From assembly GCA_006386115.1 (NCBI GenBank), contig VFIW01000053.1:124001-188000 (forward strand): a stretch of 64,000 nucleotides of DNA, written 5' to 3'. The stretch comes from Globisporangium splendens. Lineage: Eukaryota > Oomycota > Peronosporomycetes > Pythiales > Pythiaceae. Within the stretch, counting starts at the first letter, position 1; each line of letters opens with the position of its first letter. Positions 31,863-42,504 of the stretch are shown here, in pieces. Both the position numbers and the translations under genes were made by a program. A model generated the notes under the pieces. That model saw only the letters and a list, made by a program, of their open reading frames with translations. It had not been told where the DNA came from and searched no databases.

Positions 31863-32312
31863 TTATGTGGAAGAAAGGCGGTGAAGCGACGTTGTGATCG
31901 CTGCTGTCTTGTGGCGCTGTAGGTCGAGCAGGCGGCGCTGCAACTCTTCCTCGATCCGCTGGAAGCCGCTCGTGCAGATGTAGAGATCTTCGCAGCGGCG
32001 CAGCACCATCACAGGTTTCGACTGAGACGCTGGTCCATGGAAACAATCGGCCATGAGTCGCCGACAGCTCGCGCCTTCTTCGTGATCTTCTTCGGGACGC
32101 GATCCTTGCTTCGCTTTTGAGGCATTTGATGCTGATGCCACTGCGTGGGTATCTTGCTGGTCGGAGGAATTGGGTCTTAATGGGTCTTGATGCGCTTGTA
32201 GATCTTGCTGCTGCTGTTTGAGTTGGCACATTTTCTGGAACTTGGTCGCGCCTTTGAGACTCGCGTGGATGGTGTCGGAAGGGGGCTGCTGGGACACTGC
32301 ATGATGCGCCAT
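31863..32312 (-). CDS. Small hypothetical protein, 149 residues
   Basis: Single open frame from an ATG at 32312. It contains a Gln-rich stretch (KQQQQDLQ), a polar low-complexity middle, and a conserved-looking C-terminal half with SKPVMVLRRCEDLYICTSGF followed by a helix rich in Glu, Arg and Leu (QRIEEELQRRLLDLQRHK) that could form a coiled coil. No signal peptide or membrane segment and no family recognised. It lies 240 bp upstream of the TPR gene start and is divergent from eIF3k. It could also be a chance frame, but its length and composition favour a gene. Confidence 0.45.
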   Translation of the reverse strand: MAHHAVSQQPPSDTIHASLKGATKFQKMCQLKQQQQDLQAHQDPLRPNSSDQQDTHAVASASNASKAKQGSRPEEDHEEGASCRRLMADCFHGPASQSKPVMVLRRCEDLYICTSGFQRIEEELQRRLLDLQRHKTAAITTSLHRLSST

Positions 32313-32749
32313 TGCAGTGCTGTTAATGGACGGACTGTGGCTTTAATGGTGTGTGAATGGAGCCACACCGTGATGCGCAGCAGCATCGTCATGTGGATGG
32401 ATGTGTCCATTTTTATCCCTCTGATCGCCATCTTATCACAGCATCCGCTGATGTGGGTACGACCTCTCAATTTCTCGCACCCCGTTCAAACAAATAGATG
32501 CATCGCGACTTTATGATTCGCGATGCCTCTATGATCATAGGCTCCTGTGCAAATTGTTGCTAAAGATCATACAAATGCCATGTGGCTCCATATCCTACGA
32601 ACGAATTGGAGAGGGTATGGTATCTGACAGGAAAACAGGGGAATGAGTATGAACCAGCGATTGGAAACTCAAGAGCAAGCTCCAAGCAAAGCACAGCAAC
32701 CGCAGCCTCCGCCCGCCGCATTCTCCCCCGCATCGCACCACTCCGCAAC
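32313..32749. other. Divergent intergenic region
   Basis: Should hold the promoters of the small hypothetical gene and eIF3k. No other feature seen. Confidence 0.45.
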
Positions 32750-33522
32750 ATGGCTGCATTCCCGACCCAGACGCTCGTGAGCTACACGGCGCTCGACGCG
32801 CAAACCGCGTCGCCTCTGCAGCAGAAGCTGCTCGCGTTCTACGAGTCCAACAGCTTCTACGACGCCGCCGCTGTCGCCGACTTTGAGACATACCTCGCCG
32901 AGCAGATCAGCACGTCCACGATCGACATCGACGCCAACTTGTCGCTGTTGAAGCTCTACGCGCTGTTCCCGGAACAATTGGATGCTGACAAGGTCGCCAA
33001 GGTGCTCGTCAAGGGTGTCCAGGCGCTGCCATCCACGTTCTTCACGGGCGCCTCGACTGTCGTGCCGGAGAGCATTCGTGAGGTAAGAAAGGGAGCGTAA
33101 GCGCGCTTTGCAGCTTATATCATGGTGGCTTATATATATTGACGTATTGTCGTGAACAGGACGCGAATGTGAAGGCCGTGCTCGAAGCCGGTTTCCTCTT
33201 GCAGTCGTGCTTGTTTGAAGAGTTCTGGCAGGTGGACTTGACGTTCGCCAAGAGCGTCGCGGGCTTCACCGATGCCGCGCGCGCGTTCATCCTCGACGCG
33301 GTCCGCAAGAGCCACAGCTCTATCTCCACGAGCGTGCTGATGGCCAAGCTCAACGTTTCGGACAAGGAAGTGCAGGACGTCGTCGCCGCGGAGAAGTGGA
33401 GCGTCGAGGGCGACGTGGTCAAGATCACGCCGAACGAGGACAACCAAGTGCGACCAAAGAAGATCCAAGAGAACATTGAGTTCGAGGACGTGCTCAAGGT
33501 CATCCACACCCTCTCTAGATAG
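32750..33522 (+). CDS. eif3k: Translation initiation factor eIF3 subunit K
   Basis: Exons 32750-33082 and 33160-33522, separated by a 77-nt phase-0 intron with GTAAGA and AACAG borders, encode 231 residues, near the usual length of about 220. The order of conserved blocks fits eIF3k: a DIDANLSLLKLYALFPE block, QALPSTFF, the block FLLQSCLFEEFWQ, a GFTDAARAFILDAV helix, and a C-terminal winged-helix part with the ending RPKKIQENIEFEDVLKVI. It is a non-core subunit of the eIF3 complex that binds the 40S ribosome in translation initiation. Without the intron the first exon would stop after a few codons. Start at the ATG with CGCAAC before it. Confidence 0.9.
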
Positions 33523-33918
33523 ATATTCGTAAGCTACTCTGTGTTCAGCGTAGAGAAGGGATCGAGAAGCAAGAGCCCGTCCTCAGTTTTGTTGGCTTTG
33601 GAAGGAAGTAGTACGAGAAAGCGATAGAGGGTGCAAGCAAGCCTGCGGCTCGCATGGGGTTTATTGTCTTCTCAAATACACCTTCTCTCGTACGTCTTGG
33701 TTGCGTTGAAGCACTATGCGCATTCTCAATGCCATTTGCGTGCCATCATGCAAAAGATGCAAACAAGAAGGTGGCCAACCTTGGCCGTGACAAAGTTGAC
33801 AGAGAACTCAATAAGAGAAATAAACACACAAAGTGGAAACAGTTCGTTCAATCGCTCATCTCTCCCTCTCTTCTCTCGCTCTTGATTTTGCCGTCTCTCT
33901 CTAAAAACTCTATCTTAT
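33523..33918. other. Convergent intergenic gap
   Basis: 396 bp between two gene ends; CT-rich near 33850-33905. No gene seen. Confidence 0.5.
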
Positions 33919-35478
33919 TTATTCGTCAGTCTGGCCACTGGTGGTGTCTTCTCCGACCGTGCCGTTCGACTGCGCGGCCATGACGGTGTCCATCATACCG
34001 ACGACGCCCAGGATCTGCTTCTGCATCCGGAGCTCCTCGGTCACCTTCTCGTGCAGCTTCACGAACAACTGGTCGATCAGCATCGACTGGCTGAGCTTCG
34101 GCGCATAGATGTCGCACACGAGCGTGCACACCGTGATGAGCAGCGACGAGTACTTTGGGTCCGTGACGTACTTGATCAGGAACGCGAGCAGCGGCTCCAG
34201 CGATTCTTCGTCGCGGCCCGCGAGCGCGCGTTCGAGTCCCACGCGAAGACGCAGTTCTTCCAGCATACTCGCGACGATGATCGGCGACCGCGTGTCCAGC
34301 GCTTCGTTCAGCGCCTTCTTGTAGTCAAATTTACGCAGTGCACGGTCGTACGGCGCGATTCTCTTGTGACGTGTGGTCGCGACGGTGAAGTCGTTCGGCG
34401 CAGGCTTGGCGTTCTTGCCGCGGATAAAATACTTGTAGGTGCCGCCGCGGATGATCGCGTGACGGCTCTGCAGGTTCTGGAGCTCTGCTTTCTTGATGTT
34501 GCGACGACGCACCGTGAGCATGCCGTCAGCCGTGCCCGTGAGCAAGTGCGAGTTCGTTGGCGACATGCCGAACGCGAGGATCGGGCTCTTGTACTTGAAG
34601 CCATGGGTCACTTCGTACGTCTTCAGGTCGTAAATCTTCAGGTGACCGTCGAGCGAGCCCGTGAGCAGACGCGTGCCCGTGCCATCGAGGCCGATGCTCG
34701 TGATGGTCTTCTGGTGGCTCGAGAACGAGTGCAGCAGACGGCCACCGCTCAGCAGATCCCACACCTTGACGACGTTACCGCCCGCCGACATGAGCAGACC
34801 GCCACCAGGCATGATCATCGTCGTCTCCACTGGCGCGCCGTGGTTCAAGCTCATGGTACTGGACGACACAGTCTGGTCCGACGCGCGCAGATCCCAGAGC
34901 TTCACGGTGTGGTCGTACGAGCCCGTAGCCCAAATGTTCTGCGACGACGGACTCGCGGCCGACGTGCGAATGTAATCTTTGTGTTCTCCGAGCAACGCGA
35001 CGGGTTTCCCCGTTGGCAGATCCCAGTACCGCGCGGTCTTGTCATCCGAGCACGACAGCACGTGCGTGTTGTCGCTCGAGAAGCGCGTGCTGCGCACGGC
35101 GGACGTGTGGCCCTTGAACGTTCGCAGGATCGCACGCGTGCCGATGTCGAGCACCTGGACCTGTGGAGCCTCACCACCGGCGACGATCAGCTTGCCATCG
35201 GAACGGAACGTGCCCGAGTACACGACGTCGCGGAAGCGGCTGAACGTCTTGGTGATCTCGTTGGTGACTGTGCTGTAGAGGTGGATGCGCGTGGACGTGG
35301 TGATGGCGATGTTGTGCGGCGCGATGGGCGACACATCGATGTGCGTGATCGGACCGAGCTGCTGCAGCTCCTGCGGAGCCTGGTACTTCTTCCAGTACGC
35401 GTTCTCGACGGTCTCGATCTCGGTCGTCGGCGGGAACTGCTTGAGCACCAGGCGCTTGAACTCGCTGCTCGTCGCCAT
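33919..35478 (-). CDS. utp15: U3 snoRNP protein UTP15 (WD40 plus UTP15 C-terminal domain)
   Basis: 519 residues, one exon. N-terminal motif YWKKYQAPQELQQLGPITHI is typical of UTP15. WD40 repeats cover about 40-330 (for example SCSDDKTARYWDLPTG, ATGSYDHTVKLWDLRA, LLTGSLDGHLKIYDLK). The UTP15 C-terminal domain spans about 350-500 (YDRALRKFDYKKALNEALD, then helices). UTP15 belongs to the t-UTP/UTP-A subcomplex of the small-subunit processome and works in the nucleolus on early 18S rRNA processing and rDNA transcription. The start at 35478 follows homology; the frame extends upstream only to a non-ATG codon. It is divergent from FCP1 with 247 bp between starts, a possible shared promoter. Confidence 0.93.
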   Translation of the reverse strand: MATSSEFKRLVLKQFPPTTEIETVENAYWKKYQAPQELQQLGPITHIDVSPIAPHNIAITTSTRIHLYSTVTNEITKTFSRFRDVVYSGTFRSDGKLIVAGGEAPQVQVLDIGTRAILRTFKGHTSAVRSTRFSSDNTHVLSCSDDKTARYWDLPTGKPVALLGEHKDYIRTSAASPSSQNIWATGSYDHTVKLWDLRASDQTVSSSTMSLNHGAPVETTMIMPGGGLLMSAGGNVVKVWDLLSGGRLLHSFSSHQKTITSIGLDGTGTRLLTGSLDGHLKIYDLKTYEVTHGFKYKSPILAFGMSPTNSHLLTGTADGMLTVRRRNIKKAELQNLQSRHAIIRGGTYKYFIRGKNAKPAPNDFTVATTRHKRIAPYDRALRKFDYKKALNEALDTRSPIIVASMLEELRLRVGLERALAGRDEESLEPLLAFLIKYVTDPKYSSLLITVCTLVCDIYAPKLSQSMLIDQLFVKLHEKVTEELRMQKQILGVVGMMDTVMAAQSNGTVGEDTTSGQTDE

Positions 35479-35725
35479 CGTCGTCGTCAAGTGCACGTGC
35501 TGCGCGCGCCACCAGTCTGCCAATACTGCTGCTGGACGCTTGCACCAATCAAACCAAAACCAACATTTAACCGATACCTACAGTCTCTGTCCATAATACA
35601 AGCCTCCGTCTTCTGTTTTGGATGCATACACATCAGTGTTGATTGCAATAAGAGAACAGTTGTGTCGTTCACAGTACGATCTCTGTCATATCATCCCGCC
35701 ATAATAACAGACAGTCAGCACCAAA

Positions 35726-38700
35726 ATGGCGAGCGCGGTGGATGCACCGATGGCCGAGCATCTGCGCCGCAAGGACGTCGTGTGTGCACGCGCGCTGCTG
35801 GAGTCCATCGTGTGGAACGTGAGTGACGGCACGGAGGTGGATGCAGGCCAAGTCATGGGCTCCGTGGGGCTCATCGAGCGTGGCAATCTGCAGCAGCTCA
35901 TCGCGCCATGTCGGGGCAAATTGCGGATCTGTTCCCCGCAGCAAGCCAATGCGAACGGAGTCATCGCCGTCAGCACTGCTGTAAGCAACGGCGCGTCTAT
36001 AGCTAATGGTCGTGAAGGAGATGGAGGTGATGATGCGAATGCTGACGCCGCCGCGCAGAAACCAGCGCCAGTGGGGAGTGAAGATAACAAGCCGAGTGTC
36101 GTCGCGTTTGTCGAGTATTGTATTCACCCGTTGAAGAGCGGCCGCACGTGCATGATGTGCCTCGAAGTCGTGGATGAGAGCGAGGAAGATATGGACGGCG
36201 AGCGGCGGTCGGTGAATGTCGTCTCCCACGGACAAGTGCTGCGGCTCAACATCGAAGAAGCGAGTACGTCCTTAAATGCGTGGTTATTGTCATTCACCAT
36301 GCTGTATCACGCGTATTGCCGGCGCTAAACCACTCATATGATGCTTGTATTTCTGTGTTTGCGTGTGCTTGTAGAGAAATTCGACTCGGACAACATCAAA
36401 CGCCAGCTTAGCGCAAAAAAGCTGTCGCTGGTGCTGGATTTGGACCACACGCTGCTGCACGCGGTTCGTGCCGCAGATGTCGTCGGTGTGATCCCGAAAA
36501 CAGGTGCGTGCGGCATATGAGGGAGAGATGTGTGGTTTGTCTGAGGCTCACTTGCCTTATATTGTGTGTTTTGAGTAGAGGATACGCATTTCTTCTTCAT
36601 CCCTGGGATGCACAACCAGCAGCATGTGGTGAAGCTTCGTCCTGGACTGAGCACGTTCCTGCGAGAGCTTTCTGTGCTCTACGATCTGTTTATCTACACG
36701 CACGGCACGCGGCTGTATGCGGAGCAAATCGCTTCCATCATCGATCCAAAGGGCACGTTTTTCCAGCACCGCATCGTGACGCGTACCGATACACCTGAGA
36801 TGGGCCACAAGTCGCTTAAGCTGCTGTTCCCATCCAGTGACGACAAGATGATTCTTGTGCTCGACGATCGCATCGATGTTTGGAAGGTTGGTTTAGTTTG
36901 TGTCTGTGTGTTCAGTGAGTTTGTGCGGATCTAACGTGGTTGTGCTGCACACTTTTGCTTTTAGGAAAACGAGGGCAATGTGTTCTTGATCGAGCCATAT
37001 CACTATTTCAAGTGCACAGCCGAGATCAACAATGCAGCAGGAAAAGGAATTGGAGGTGGTGATGATTCAGGGTCAAGTCCGGATGGCGACACGCACCTTA
37101 TCCACACCAGCAATGTGCTGAAGGTATGTCTTGGCGGCATGCATGATAACAGCCGTTTGATTTCAGTTCTTTTGTATACCTCCAAAGTAAATTGTTGACG
37201 ATGTTGTGCTTTTGCTAAATCGCAGCAAGTGCACTCCACGTTCTACGAAGACCATGAAGATGGAAAAGGAGTCACGGTGGAAGAGCAAATGGCTGGAAAT
37301 GGTCGCGATGTGAAGGAGATCTTGGGTCAGGTAAGTACTAAACTTGTGAATGTGGATGCGCGATGACCCACTAACTGTATGGATCTAACATGCACTGTTC
37401 ATTTTCCACTTTCAATCGTGCAGCAAAAGCGCTCGGTGCTGAAGGGTTGCAACATCGTGTTCAGTGGCGTGTTCCCGATTGGCGGACATCGTGGCCCAGA
37501 ATCCCACTACCTCTGGCGACTTGCAGCCGACCTTGGTGCGACCCCGAGCATGAGCATGAACGGATTCCCGATCACACACTTGGTGATTCATCCTGAGCGT
37601 CTTGGCACTCAGAAGCACGTTCAGGTTGGCTTGTGTTGAGCTATTTCCTATTGACGTGAACAAGAAAACTGAAACTAAACGAATTGTTGTTTGTTGTTTG
37701 TTTTGCAGGCTAAGGCGATGCCAGGTGTGTTCGTGGTTACTCCTGAATGGATCTTCAAGTGCGCTCGAATCTGGGAGCGTGCTCCAGAGAAGGATTTCTT
37801 GGCCGACGAATGGAAAGCAAAGCAAGAGCAAGCAGCCAAGGCTGCGCAAGAAGCTGCAGAAGCCGAACGTCTTGCTGCAGAAGCTTCTAAAGTAACTCCA
37901 GTACCGACAGAACCAAAGGTTGACGTTGAATCAAATGATGCCAAAGCCAAACCTGAGCAAATCGAAACCCCAGGTGATGACGACAATGCACAGAAGGCTC
38001 CCGTTGCTGAGACGCACTCATCTTCTGACAATCCAGATGCAGCTGTCAAAAAGAAGAAGAATGTCAGCTTTGCGGCAAGCGTAGAGGGTGGTGATGAGGA
38101 AATTAAAGATGGAGAAGATACAAAGTCAGGCAGCCACTCCAGACCTCTTTCGAGCGCATCGAGTCTACGACAGCGACGGGTGCCTGTGCGACGTGTCATA
38201 GGCGGAGGCAGAGTTGGCAGTTCTGTCATCCCGGAGCGCAAGGGCGTCGTGGCAAGTGGCGGTACGTTCGACTTTTTGTCCAAGATTACGCAAATTGGAG
38301 CCGCCAAGCGTGACCAGAAGCCTGTGGAATCGGCTGCAAAGCAACCTGTCCAGACCAGCAAACGTGCTCCAAAACCTGAGGCTGCTAAGGTAGCTTCCAC
38401 TTCATTTTGGGCTGAAAGTTGCCCTAGGTTGGTTTGTGTTGAGGCTGACGATGAATACTTGGCTTTTGTTTCCGTAGGATGTCGACGACGCTTTCCTTCG
38501 GCTGATTGAAGCAGAAGAGCGGGAAAACGAAGACGAACTGAAGCGCAAACTGGATTCCGATGACGTTAAGGACCAGCTTTCCGCGCGGAGATTGAAGAAA
38601 GCGAAAGCAGCAGCCGATTCTGCAGTTTCAGCAGCACGTTCCGCCAGTGAAGATGATGGCGATGAGGATGTACGTGTACTTGGCAATGCGTATGCTGTCT

Positions 38701-38795
38701 TTTGTGTGTTACATTTGCTGGGTCTCATCATTTCGTGATTTATGGTTTACGAGCAGCTGGACGATTTGGAAGCCGACATCCTTGGTGATCTGTGA
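35726..38795 (+). CDS. fcp1: RNA polymerase II CTD phosphatase, FCP1-like, with BRCT domain
   Basis: Nine exons: 35726-36263, 36375-36503, 36579-36886, 36965-37123, 37226-37330, 37424-37624, 37709-38389, 38478-38669, 38757-38795; all GT-AG with matching phases, 783 residues. The FCP homology domain begins near 196 with LVLDLDHTLLH, giving the DxDxT motif (Asp201 nucleophile, Asp203); LVLDDRIDVW is the later metal-binding motif. A BRCT domain lies at about 414-515 (NIVFSGVFP, then VFVVTPEWIFKCARIW). The long acidic and basic C-terminus ends EADILGDL, like the TFIIF-binding tail of FCP1. It dephosphorylates the CTD of RNA polymerase II so the enzyme can be recycled. Its eight introns are unusual here, as most neighbours have none to two. 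Confidence 0.92.
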
Positions 38796-39337
38796 GAAGC
38801 TGCAGAAAAAGCTCTCCCCCTCTCTCTCTGTGGCACAGGCCAAACCGAGTGCCCATGGTGACGGCATCCATCTAAGTTTCAATTCTCGTATGACAGCTCT
38901 ACTGCCCTGAGTCGATGCCGCGCAGAGCTTTGGTACGAAATCTCACAGCCAATAGAAAACAATCTAAAATCTCGAGAGAAACAACTGAAGCACAAGACAG
39001 AACTGGCGTCTTCGACAAAGAACAAAAAGCAAATAGCGTTGCAACCCAACTTTTTGGTCCGACCCTGCTTTCACAAATGGCAGAGTCATCAATATCGTAT
39101 GGGAACTCAAAGTATCCGGAGTTGTATGCCCAAATCTGCATGACGTGGAACTTGTTGATGCATTGATATCATTGAACAGACTGTGGTGACTTGCCAGGGA
39201 TGCAGCCATGTGATCAAGTTGAAGTTACGAAGAAATGATTCTGATAGAATTGCAGTTGACGAATGAAACTCACATACAATATCAAAGATGCACACAATGG
39301 ACACAAACTCATACCTCCTCTCACCATCCAGGCTTAT
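38796..39337. other. Convergent intergenic region
   Basis: No gene seen between the FCP1-like gene and the divergent subtilisin. Confidence 0.5.
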
Positions 39338-40780
39338 TTAGTCCCAGCTGACGACATCCGTGGGGCGAACGCGCTCGTAGGCATCGAGGACGTTCAAGCG
39401 GCCGTGACCGTACTGGTTGTTTGGCCACTGGTTGTCCGAGGTGCCGCCGCAGGTCGCGTTGCTGGGGTCCAAGTGCATTTGCTGTGCACTCGCGAACAGC
39501 GCGTGCTTGACTTCGTCCACCGTGAGATTGGGGCGAGCGCTCAAGAGCAGTGCGATCGCGCCAGCGACGTATGACGCCGCCATGCTGGTGCCATAGCCCT
39601 CAATGTAGGATGTGTCGTCGCCAAAGTATGCCGAGCGGATGGCGAAGCCTGGCGCGACGATGTCTGGTTTGCCGCGGCCGCTCACAGACGGTCCTTTGCT
39701 GCTGAAGCTCGCGATCTCATCGGAAGGCATCGTGGCGCCAACACCGATGACATTCCGGTAGTCGCCTGGCGAGCGCGTGGTGCCACAGGCTTCGCCGGTG
39801 TTACCGAGCGAGAACACTGGGATGATCCCAGCGGCGACCCACGCGTCAACGACGGGCTGGAACCAGTCGTCGCCGCTTGGTCCGCTCCAGCTGTTGCTCA
39901 CGACATGAGGTGCTTGGCTGCAGTCGGCATTGTTTCCGCGCGGATCCGTTGGACACAGGACGAACTGCGCGCACGCGAGCAAATCTGGCTCGCGGCAGCC
40001 ATCAGCACGACAGCCCTTGCAGGTCAACCATTTGGCTCCAGGTGCGACACCAACGCCCTTGGCACCAGCGATAAGCGCCATGGTGTGGGTTCCATGGCCG
40101 TTGACATCGTAGGGCTCAGTAGACTTGCGCTCCGGGTCGTACCACAAGTACGGGAACTGGAAATTGCGCTTCAACGTGTCGTGGCTCGAGCGCACGCCGC
40201 TGTCGATGCTCGCGACGACGATTCCCTGGCCCGTTGCTCCGCTGGACCAGACTTGCGGCGCACCGATCGTCTCGGTGCCCCACGCATGACCGCGATGCTG
40301 TGCGCCACTGACTTTGTTGTCAAAGTATGGGAAGAAGTACGGAAAATCCAGCGTCACGGGAGTCTCGACGCGGATGTCGGCGACCGAGGGAAGCCAGATG
40401 AGCGTCTCGATGAGCTCAAAGGCTGCCGACTCGATCGCCACTTGGTTCGAGATCCAAAAAGTCTGGAAGCCCTTGTGGAGAGAGCTACTGTCGTGGCGCG
40501 AAAGCGTTTCCACCACTTCCGAAGCCGCGCTCTTGCTTTGCGCCTGCAACTTGTGCGTGAGCGCTTCAATCCTGGCCGTGCGTGTCGGGAATGAGTTTCC
40601 TCGGATGCTCTCGAGGACAGCGTCCGTGGTCTCCGTGAGCGTCACGATCACGTCGACTGTGCTCTGCTTGCGCAGTACGCGGTGGACGCCTGGGTGCACC
40701 TTGAGACGCGAGCCTGCGGTTCTTGTTGCAGCCAGGACCGCGAGAATGGCCGTGAGGAATGTACCGATGCGGAGGTTCAT
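39338..40780 (-). CDS. Secreted subtilisin-like protease (S8), divergent copy 7
   Basis: 480 residues with signal peptide about 1-23, propeptide (RVLRKQSTVDVIVTL) and catalytic Asp193 (ASIDSGVR), His229 (GHGTHTMA), Asn327 (LGNTG) and Ser399 (GYGTSMAASY). It is the most divergent intact copy. After the catalytic Ser the usual PH is replaced by SY, the oxyanion-side motif is SWSG instead of SWGG, and a Phe/Tyr-rich insert (DFPYFFPYF) sits before the mature domain. The tail is longer (VVSWD). It may have altered substrate preference or low activity. The adjacent pseudogene shares its MNLR start and the KQ-TV propeptide motif, so these two form a separate subfamily. Confidence 0.92.
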   Translation of the reverse strand: MNLRIGTFLTAILAVLAATRTAGSRLKVHPGVHRVLRKQSTVDVIVTLTETTDAVLESIRGNSFPTRTARIEALTHKLQAQSKSAASEVVETLSRHDSSSLHKGFQTFWISNQVAIESAAFELIETLIWLPSVADIRVETPVTLDFPYFFPYFDNKVSGAQHRGHAWGTETIGAPQVWSSGATGQGIVVASIDSGVRSSHDTLKRNFQFPYLWYDPERKSTEPYDVNGHGTHTMALIAGAKGVGVAPGAKWLTCKGCRADGCREPDLLACAQFVLCPTDPRGNNADCSQAPHVVSNSWSGPSGDDWFQPVVDAWVAAGIIPVFSLGNTGEACGTTRSPGDYRNVIGVGATMPSDEIASFSSKGPSVSGRGKPDIVAPGFAIRSAYFGDDTSYIEGYGTSMAASYVAGAIALLLSARPNLTVDEVKHALFASAQQMHLDPSNATCGGTSDNQWPNNQYGHGRLNVLDAYERVRPTDVVSWD

Positions 40781-40795
40781 TGTGGGTCTTGGGGA

Positions 40796-40804
40796 GCGAA
40801 ATGA
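40796..40804 (-). promoter_or_regulatory. Core promoter element of subtilisin copy 7
   Basis: TCATTTCGC on the minus strand, 24 nt upstream of the ATG; variant of the family element. Confidence 0.5.
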
Positions 40805-41623
40805 GCAATGAGGACGAGAGAAAAGGACTCATAGCGGTATCTATGCGATCGCATTCATCATGGGAAGTGAACCACTTACAAGGTTAGACGCTTCGTGAGT
40901 AAGGAAATGGTGCAGTGGCGAAGGTTGAAGCTAGAATGGCTTCACGACCTTGGATGGTGTGAAGTGCAGCTGGAGATGATTTACAAATTGGGTGATAGTT
41001 CTGTACTACACATTTTTTGTTGATACATTTTTTGTGTGGAGCTGCATCTCACACAACTTGGGCTAATTTACGCCGTGTTTGCTTCACAGTTGCCACAAGT
41101 GTAAGGCATTTGAGTAATGAAGTCCATAAATCACCGAAATCGAACAAAATGAGCTGGAGCTGAAACGCGAACTTGTGAACCGCGTATGCTACCAGCACGA
41201 AAGATAATCCCAAAGAATATCTAACGCCACCCAAGGACATCACATATCTTAAGCGACACGCGCATATCTCGTATTGCTGATTTGACTTTTTAAATCGATG
41301 CACGAGTCATCCTCGGGATCCACAGAAGGATTCAAAACAAGGATCTGCAGCAGATGCAAACCACTCGGACTTTGCAATAGTGTTCTCCCAAAGCAGCGAC
41401 GCATGGACACAGATGAAATAGAAAAGCTGATTACCATAGCACAGTGCATGCGGGAGCTACGTGATCCCAGCAGGTGCAAGAGTCCCACAGATGCTGACAG
41501 CAATTTTTGTTGCCAAAATATTGAGGCTCAAATTAATGGGCACAAAATCAAGCAACACAATTGTCTCAAAACAATATTGCAACTCATCAAAATGCATTGC
41601 GCCTCTGTTCTGTCAGCCTCAAC
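40805..41623. other. Intergenic, no convincing gene
   Basis: An open frame from an ATG at 41298 on the plus strand is Cys- and Lys-rich (for example RICSRCKPLGLC) but runs antisense into the neighbouring pseudogene and matches no family I know. Nothing else seen. Confidence 0.45.
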
Positions 41624-42440
41624 TCACTGCAACACGCTCTCGTACGCGTCGATTCGACAGCCCTTGCAGGTCACCCACTTCACACCTGGGACCACACCGA
41701 TTCCCTTGGAGCCAGCGAGCGTCCCCGTCGTGTGCGTGCCGTGGCCGTCGGTATCGTACGGCTCAGCAGACTTGATCTCCGGATCGTACCATCCGTACGC
41801 ACCGACAAAGTTGCGCTTCAAGCTCTCGTGGGTCCAGCGCACGCCACCATCGATGGTACCGACGAGCACACCCTGACCAATGTTGCCGTCAGCCCAGACG
41901 TCTGGTGCACCGATCTTGCTGACTCCCGGTCAGCTCGAGCTCGGCCGTTTGTCGTGTTGTCACCCTGGCAGGCATGGCCATGGTCTCCGCAAGCGCCGAA
42001 TTGCGCGGGATCGCAAGATGCACGACGCCTTCTTCTTCGGTGGATCCGACGGAAGTCATTCCAACGAGTTTCTCGACCAGCGCAAGCGAAGCAGCCTTGA
42101 CGAACACTTGGTTCGAGATCCAAAACGTCTGAAAACCCGCGTGGAGACCGTCCTGCTCTTGACGCAGCAGGGCTTCAATTGGCGCTGCGGCCGTCTTCAC
42201 CTGCTCGTCAAGCATGGTCTTGAGCGCGTCGATCTTGGCCGTGCGGGTTGCGAACGCTGCTTCGTGGACGCTTTTCACTGTCGCTTCCGTGGTGGATGCA
42301 AGCGTGACGATCAGGTTAACGGTGCCTTGCTTTCGAAGTGTGCGGTACACTCCAGGGTGGACGCGTGGGCTTGCGTCTGCTAGGGCGGCAACAGAGAGCG
42401 CAAGGGCTGCTAGGAAACTCGAGAGGAAGCGAAGGTTCAT
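41624..42440 (-). pseudogene. Broken subtilisin-like gene (S8), copy 8
   Basis: The start at 42440 encodes MNLRFLSSFLAALAL, a signal peptide, and a family propeptide to about residue 170. Then a deletion of about 11 nt near 41925-41935, between the ELTG and KIGAPDVWADGNIGQG segments, shifts the frame; read straight, the protein ends after CTRRLG. In the shifted frame the catalytic Asp (GTIDGGVR) and His (GHGTHTTG) blocks follow, but homology stops near CKGCRIDA, and the Asn and Ser regions are absent. Two independent lesions, a frameshift and loss of the 3' half, make it non-functional. It still has a promoter-like element (TCAATTTGC, 42496-42504). Closest relative by motif is copy 7. Confidence 0.87.
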
Positions 42441-42495
42441 CGCGATGGAGTAGGTTGGAAGGTTGCTTTTTGGTCGAGTACTTGAGTACTTGATG

Positions 42496-42504
42496 GCAAA
42501 TTGA
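42496..42504 (-). promoter_or_regulatory. Degenerate core promoter element of pseudogene copy 8
   Basis: CACAAT-TCAATTTGC on the minus strand, 56 nt before the ATG, one base off the family motif. Confidence 0.4.

Noticed and set aside
34051..35826. 591-codon plus-strand frame over UTP15.
   Set aside because: Shadow of UTP15; its Arg/His/Val-rich product has no fold, and it overlaps the FCP1-like start in another frame.
41298..41876. 192-codon plus-strand frame with a Cys-rich start, possibly a transposase remnant.
   Set aside because: Second half is antisense to the subtilisin pseudogene; the first half matches no family I know.
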